Below are positions 61,279 to 64,000 of a stretch of 64,000 nucleotides of DNA, in pieces. The DNA is from a bacterium. GTDB taxonomy: Bacteria; Planctomycetota; UBA1135; UBA2386. The DNA lies in contig JANSXC010000010.1 in assembly GCA_024743115.1 (NCBI GenBank), forward strand, positions 184,951 to 248,950, in the 5' to 3' direction. The notes under the pieces were generated by a model. It did no database searches and was not told where the DNA came from. It saw only the letters and a list, made by a program, of their open reading frames with translations. Position 1 is the first letter of the stretch. Every line of letters begins with the position of its first letter. A program made the translations under genes and the position numbers.

Positions 61279-61861
61279 GGTCTCGATGGGCAAGTGGGGT
61301 GTGTTCTCGGCGTTGCGCTACCTCGGCACCGATCGGGCCGGGCGTCGCAAGGTCCGCCCGGACGGACGGCCGTTTCGCCATCCGGTGGGCGAATGGAGCG
61401 AGAGCGTGCGCGCCGAGGTGCGCCGGCGCCGTTCGGCAGCACCCCAGCCGTGGTGGCCGCGGGTCGTTGGCTGGGGATTGGTCGGCATTGCATTGCTCGC
61501 AGCAGTGAAGGCGGAGTATCCGCTCGCGTCGGGGGTGCGGGTGGACTCGACCCGGGTTCTATCGGTTGCCGAAGCCTCGCGGCTTGTGGCGATCACACCG
61601 CTGGCACCGGGGGGTCCGGTTGAAGGTGTGCCAGCGTTGTTCGCATGGCATACGACCGCGCGGCCCCCGTTTTCACTGGTGATCTTCGACGCCGGCTATC
61701 GTGAACTCGGTCGTATGGAGGATCTCCACGACAGTCCGATCCGACCGAATGCTGAGCTCGCGCGGCGTCTCGGCTTCGGCGGGACGTTCCATTGGTTCGT
61801 CGAAGGCCAGAGTCCGGAGGGGGCGGTGCGGAGCCCGCTCGAAACGTTCGGAATTCACTAG
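61277..61861 (+). CDS. Single-pass membrane protein of unknown function
   Basis: 194 aa from the ATG at 61277 (or 61286). It has a basic N-terminal ~55 residues, one membrane helix (PRVVGWGLVGIALLAAV) and a ~110-residue C-terminal domain, probably periplasmic (FSLVIFDAGYRELGRMEDLH, TFHWFVEGQSPEG). The start codon shares bases with the divergent protease start. A Ser/Thr kinase gene follows after 122 bases. No family recognised. Confidence 0.65.
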   Translation: MVSMGKWGVFSALRYLGTDRAGRRKVRPDGRPFRHPVGEWSESVRAEVRRRRSAAPQPWWPRVVGWGLVGIALLAAVKAEYPLASGVRVDSTRVLSVAEASRLVAITPLAPGGPVEGVPALFAWHTTARPPFSLVIFDAGYRELGRMEDLHDSPIRPNAELARRLGFGGTFHWFVEGQSPEGAVRSPLETFGIH

Positions 61862-61983
61862 TTGGAAGCCCCGATGCCACGGTTGGAACGTTCCTCCGAT
61901 CGGGCGTAACTCAACTCCAGGGAAGGGGATACCGAAGTATTCGGCGCGGGGACTCGCCCCCGCACAGCAACTGGGAATTGCGG

Positions 61984-62913
61984 ATGATGAAGCTAGCGGT
62001 CGGGGAAGTCCTGAAAGGCTACCGGATCACACGTTTCCTGGGCCGAGGCGGTTTCGCCTCGGTCTACCTCGCTCAAGACGAGGAGACCGGGAACAAGGTG
62101 GCGATCAAGGTCGGGGCGTCGACTGGCGGGGGCCGTCAGGTCACTCGCTTGCTCGAGGTGACCTCGCGACGGACGCCGGATGGGATCAGCCCGGACGAAC
62201 TGCCTGCCGAGGCGGTGTTCATAGAGCCTCAAGGGGTGCGAATCGACCTGTTCGACGGTCAGGAGATCCGCGCGATGCTCCAGCACGAGGGTGACCTGCT
62301 CGCGGCCAGCGAGAACGACAACATGGTGACGCTGCTCGATCGCATCACGGTCGACGGTGAGCCGGTGCTCGTGCTCGACTACGTCCGCGGCAAGACGCTG
62401 CGCGAGAAGATTCGCAGCCTCGAGGGCATCCACCTCAACTGGTTCCTCGCGATCGCGCGTTCGCTGCTCGCGATGCAGGAGTCGGGCACGCTCGACTACC
62501 ACGGCGACCTCAAGCCCGAGAACGTGATCGTCAAGCCGAGTGGCAAGGTGGTCATGCTCGATCCGGCGATGCGGCTGCCCGAGCGCCGGATCGTGACGAC
62601 GACGCCGCACTACAACCCGCTCCTGCTCACCGACAGCAAGGCGGACGTGATGGCGATCGGCATCATGATCTACGAGATCCTGACCGGCACGCTGCCGTTC
62701 GACGAGGTGCCGTGGGAGTTCGCCGGTCAGCAGAGCGGCGGCGAAACACAGCGCCTCTCGCTGAGCTACTTCTTCAGCTACAGCCCGCCGCACGTCCTCA
62801 ACCCGAAGACGCCGGGTGACCTCGAGACGATCATCTACCGCTGCATCACGGTGCGCGAGTACGGGCTCGAGGAGCTCAAGAACGATCTCGAGGCCTTCAT
62901 CGCGAAGGTCTGA
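61984..62913 (+). CDS. Serine/threonine protein kinase with altered motifs
   Basis: 309 aa from the first of two ATGs at 61984. The glycine loop is LGRGGFASVY (19-28) and VAIK carries Lys42. A ~60-residue insertion separates this from the probable helix C. The catalytic loop is YHGDLKPEN (Asp175, Asn180), with Gly in place of the Arg of HRD; the DFG position reads DPA (Asp193). The metal-binding Asn and Asp are kept, so activity is likely. There is no membrane helix or sensor domain. Substrates unknown. Confidence 0.9.
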   Translation: MMKLAVGEVLKGYRITRFLGRGGFASVYLAQDEETGNKVAIKVGASTGGGRQVTRLLEVTSRRTPDGISPDELPAEAVFIEPQGVRIDLFDGQEIRAMLQHEGDLLAASENDNMVTLLDRITVDGEPVLVLDYVRGKTLREKIRSLEGIHLNWFLAIARSLLAMQESGTLDYHGDLKPENVIVKPSGKVVMLDPAMRLPERRIVTTTPHYNPLLLTDSKADVMAIGIMIYEILTGTLPFDEVPWEFAGQQSGGETQRLSLSYFFSYSPPHVLNPKTPGDLETIIYRCITVREYGLEELKNDLEAFIAKV

Positions 62914-62951
62914 GGCTCGGGCGGGAGCAACACCGTCCGCGCCACCGAGCC
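62914..62951 (+). terminator. Weak hairpin after kinase gene
   Basis: GGCTCGG (62914-62920) can pair with CCGAGCC (62945-62951) directly after the kinase stop, but the 24-base loop is long and no T-run follows. It may help end transcription; it is not a standard intrinsic terminator. Confidence 0.2.
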
Positions 62952-63173
62952 GCGCTTCCAACGAGCGGCTGATCGACGCCTGGGCCCCGGGACAGGCCGC
63001 CAGCACGCACGCTTCGGCGCCGGCGGCGTTCCACAGCACGGCACGGGTAGTGCAGCAAGGGTCCCGCGTCGAACACGTGCTGCAAAAGTCAGTACTCTCC
63101 TCCCGCCAGTCGCCGCGGGCTCGCTCCTATCTTCGTGGGTTCACCGAAATGCGGTCTTCACCGCGGAGAGTCC

Positions 63174-63863
63174 ATGAAGCAGTACGCAGCGGAGTTGTTC
63201 GGAACGTTCTGGTTGGTCCTCGGAGGTTGTGGCAGTGCCGTGCTGGCGGCGGCCTTCCCCGAGGTCGGCATCGGCCTGCTCGGCGTGTCGTTGGCGTTCG
63301 GCCTCACGGTGTTGACGATGGCCTATGCCATCGGCCACATCTCGGGCTGCCATCTCAACCCGGCCGTATCCATCGGACTGTGGGTGGGTGGTCGCTTTCC
63401 GGCCAACCAACTCGTGCCGTACATCCTCGCGCAGGTCGTGGGTGGGCTCGCGGCCGGCGGCGTGCTGTACGTCATCGCATCGGGAGCCGCGGGGTTTGAC
63501 CTCGCCGGTGGTTTCGCATCGAACGGCTACGGTGAGCATTCGCCCGGCAACTACTCGATGACGGCGGCGCTCGTCACCGAAGTCGTGATGACGATGTTCT
63601 TCCTGCTCATCATCCTCGGCGCAACGGACAAGCGTGCGCCGGGCGGATTTGCGCCCCTCGCGATCGGGCTCGGCCTGACGTTGATCCACCTGATCAGCAT
63701 TCCGGTCACCAACACCTCGGTGAACCCAGCACGCAGCACGGGCGTTGCGGTCTATGTCGGCGACTGGGCCACCGGTCAACTCTGGCTCTTCTGGGTCGCG
63801 CCGATCCTCGGCGCGGCGATGGGAGCCGCGGCGTACCGGTTCCTCGGCGGCTCGGACGACTAA
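63174..63863 (+). CDS. aqpZ: Aquaporin Z-type water channel
   Basis: 229 aa, the normal AqpZ length, from the ATG at 63174 (GGAGAG 5 bases upstream). Both NPA boxes are present: [13 protein letters not shown] and [31 protein letters not shown] is the AqpZ selectivity-filter segment (His and Arg), so it conducts water rather than glycerol. Six hydrophobic helices flank the boxes in the inner membrane. The 260-base gap upstream (62914-63173) has no gene that I can support. Confidence 0.96.
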   Translation: MKQYAAELFGTFWLVLGGCGSAVLAAAFPEVGIGLLGVSLAFGLTVLTMAYAIGHISGCHLNPAVSIGLWVGGRFPANQLVPYILAQVVGGLAAGGVLYVIASGAAGFDLAGGFASNGYGEHSPGNYSMTAALVTEVVMTMFFLLIILGATDKRAPGGFAPLAIGLGLTLIHLISIPVTNTSVNPARSTGVAVYVGDWATGQLWLFWVAPILGAAMGAAAYRFLGGSDD

Positions 63864-64000
63864 CAGCCCGTTGAAAAACGTCGACCCGACAAGCCACCTC
63901 GACCTAGCCGTACGTAGAAACGGTGCATGGCCCTCGGCAGACGACGTGACAAGTTCCAACAGGACCTGATGGTGCCGACGAGCGCGCTGCCGCGCTCACC
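63864..64000 (+). mobile_element. Left end of an insertion sequence, cut off by the window end
   Basis: Directly after the aqpZ stop is CAGCCCGTTGAAAAACG (63864-63880), which resembles the GTTGAAAAA-type termini of DDE insertion sequences. A transposase-like start follows at 63927. The right end, the other inverted repeat and any target duplication lie outside the window. Confidence 0.6.
63927..64000 (+). CDS. Transposase N terminus (partial)
   Basis: The first 24 codons read MALGRRRDKFQQDLMVPTSA then LPRS and run off the window. MALGRR....QQ.L.V.T..LPRS is, from memory, the N-terminal pattern of DUF772/DDE transposases of IS5/IS1182-like elements, usually followed by GHPFY. The short length makes the call tentative, but the IS-like end 60 bases upstream supports it. 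Confidence 0.6.
   Translation, partial: MALGRRRDKFQQDLMVPTSALPRS

Noticed and set aside
1..64000. CRISPR arrays, tRNA and rRNA genes
   Set aside because: I read through the intergenic regions and found no spaced repeats, cloverleaf-like sequences or rRNA text.

Overview
The window is GC-rich DNA packed with protein genes on both strands, many joined by 1-4 base stop/start overlaps. I see no rRNA, tRNA, CRISPR array, phage or plasmid replication gene. The mix points to a member of the Planctomycetota, outside the anammox group as far as this window shows. It includes a type I sulfatase, a Ser/Thr kinase, a BlaI/M56 pair, many secreted proteins and lipoproteins of unknown function, a planctomycete-style cytochrome c lipoprotein, and a Rieske/cytochrome b/octaheme cytochrome operon like those of anammox planctomycetes. 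This assignment is inference from gene content; no marker gene such as 16S rRNA is present.

Layout. 6-4977 (minus): outer-membrane porin, then a respiratory operon of Rieske protein, b6-type cytochrome b and a membrane-anchored octaheme cytochrome of the hydroxylamine oxidoreductase family, with no cytochrome c1. 5256-13476 (minus): a lipoprotein of unknown function, a HAD hydrolase, a beta-helix protein and a giant MscS-type channel. 13498-23677: sulfatase, polyphosphate kinase, PilT-like ATPase, an outer-membrane DUF5916 protein and two secreted proteins. 23677-27520: a strongly folded intergenic element, a nested palindromic operator and a blaI-M56 protease-orphan secreted protein operon. 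27549-32350 (minus): glycolate oxidase glcDEF plus a TPR-like protein.

32420-43591 (mostly plus): an unknown two-domain protein, a phosphoesterase, then a tight run of cyclodeaminase, gpmI, M28 peptidase, a large lipoprotein, a double-DTG aspartyl protease and a degenerate histidine-kinase-like protein. 43566-47639 (minus): the MoxR ATPase/DUF58/transglutaminase module. 47845-50696 (plus): an LpoB-like/COG3014-like/YcfL-like lipoprotein cluster plus a glycine-zipper lipoprotein. 50719-58417: two TetR regulators, each next to a c-type heme protein (a cytochrome P460-family protein and a CxxCH lipoprotein), with VOC, ABM and cupin proteins and an ornithine-cyclodeaminase-type LOR/SDH enzyme. 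58467-63863: an HExxH lipoprotein protease with a partner, a membrane protein, a Ser/Thr kinase and aquaporin Z. At 63864 an insertion sequence begins and is cut off by the window end.

Themes: quinol-linked multiheme electron transfer with a possible nitrogen-oxide link (octaheme and P460 proteins), envelope and periplasmic proteolysis, and several small regulator/target pairs whose operators can be read in the sequence. The most unusual non-coding signal is the 193-base folded element at 23677-23869.
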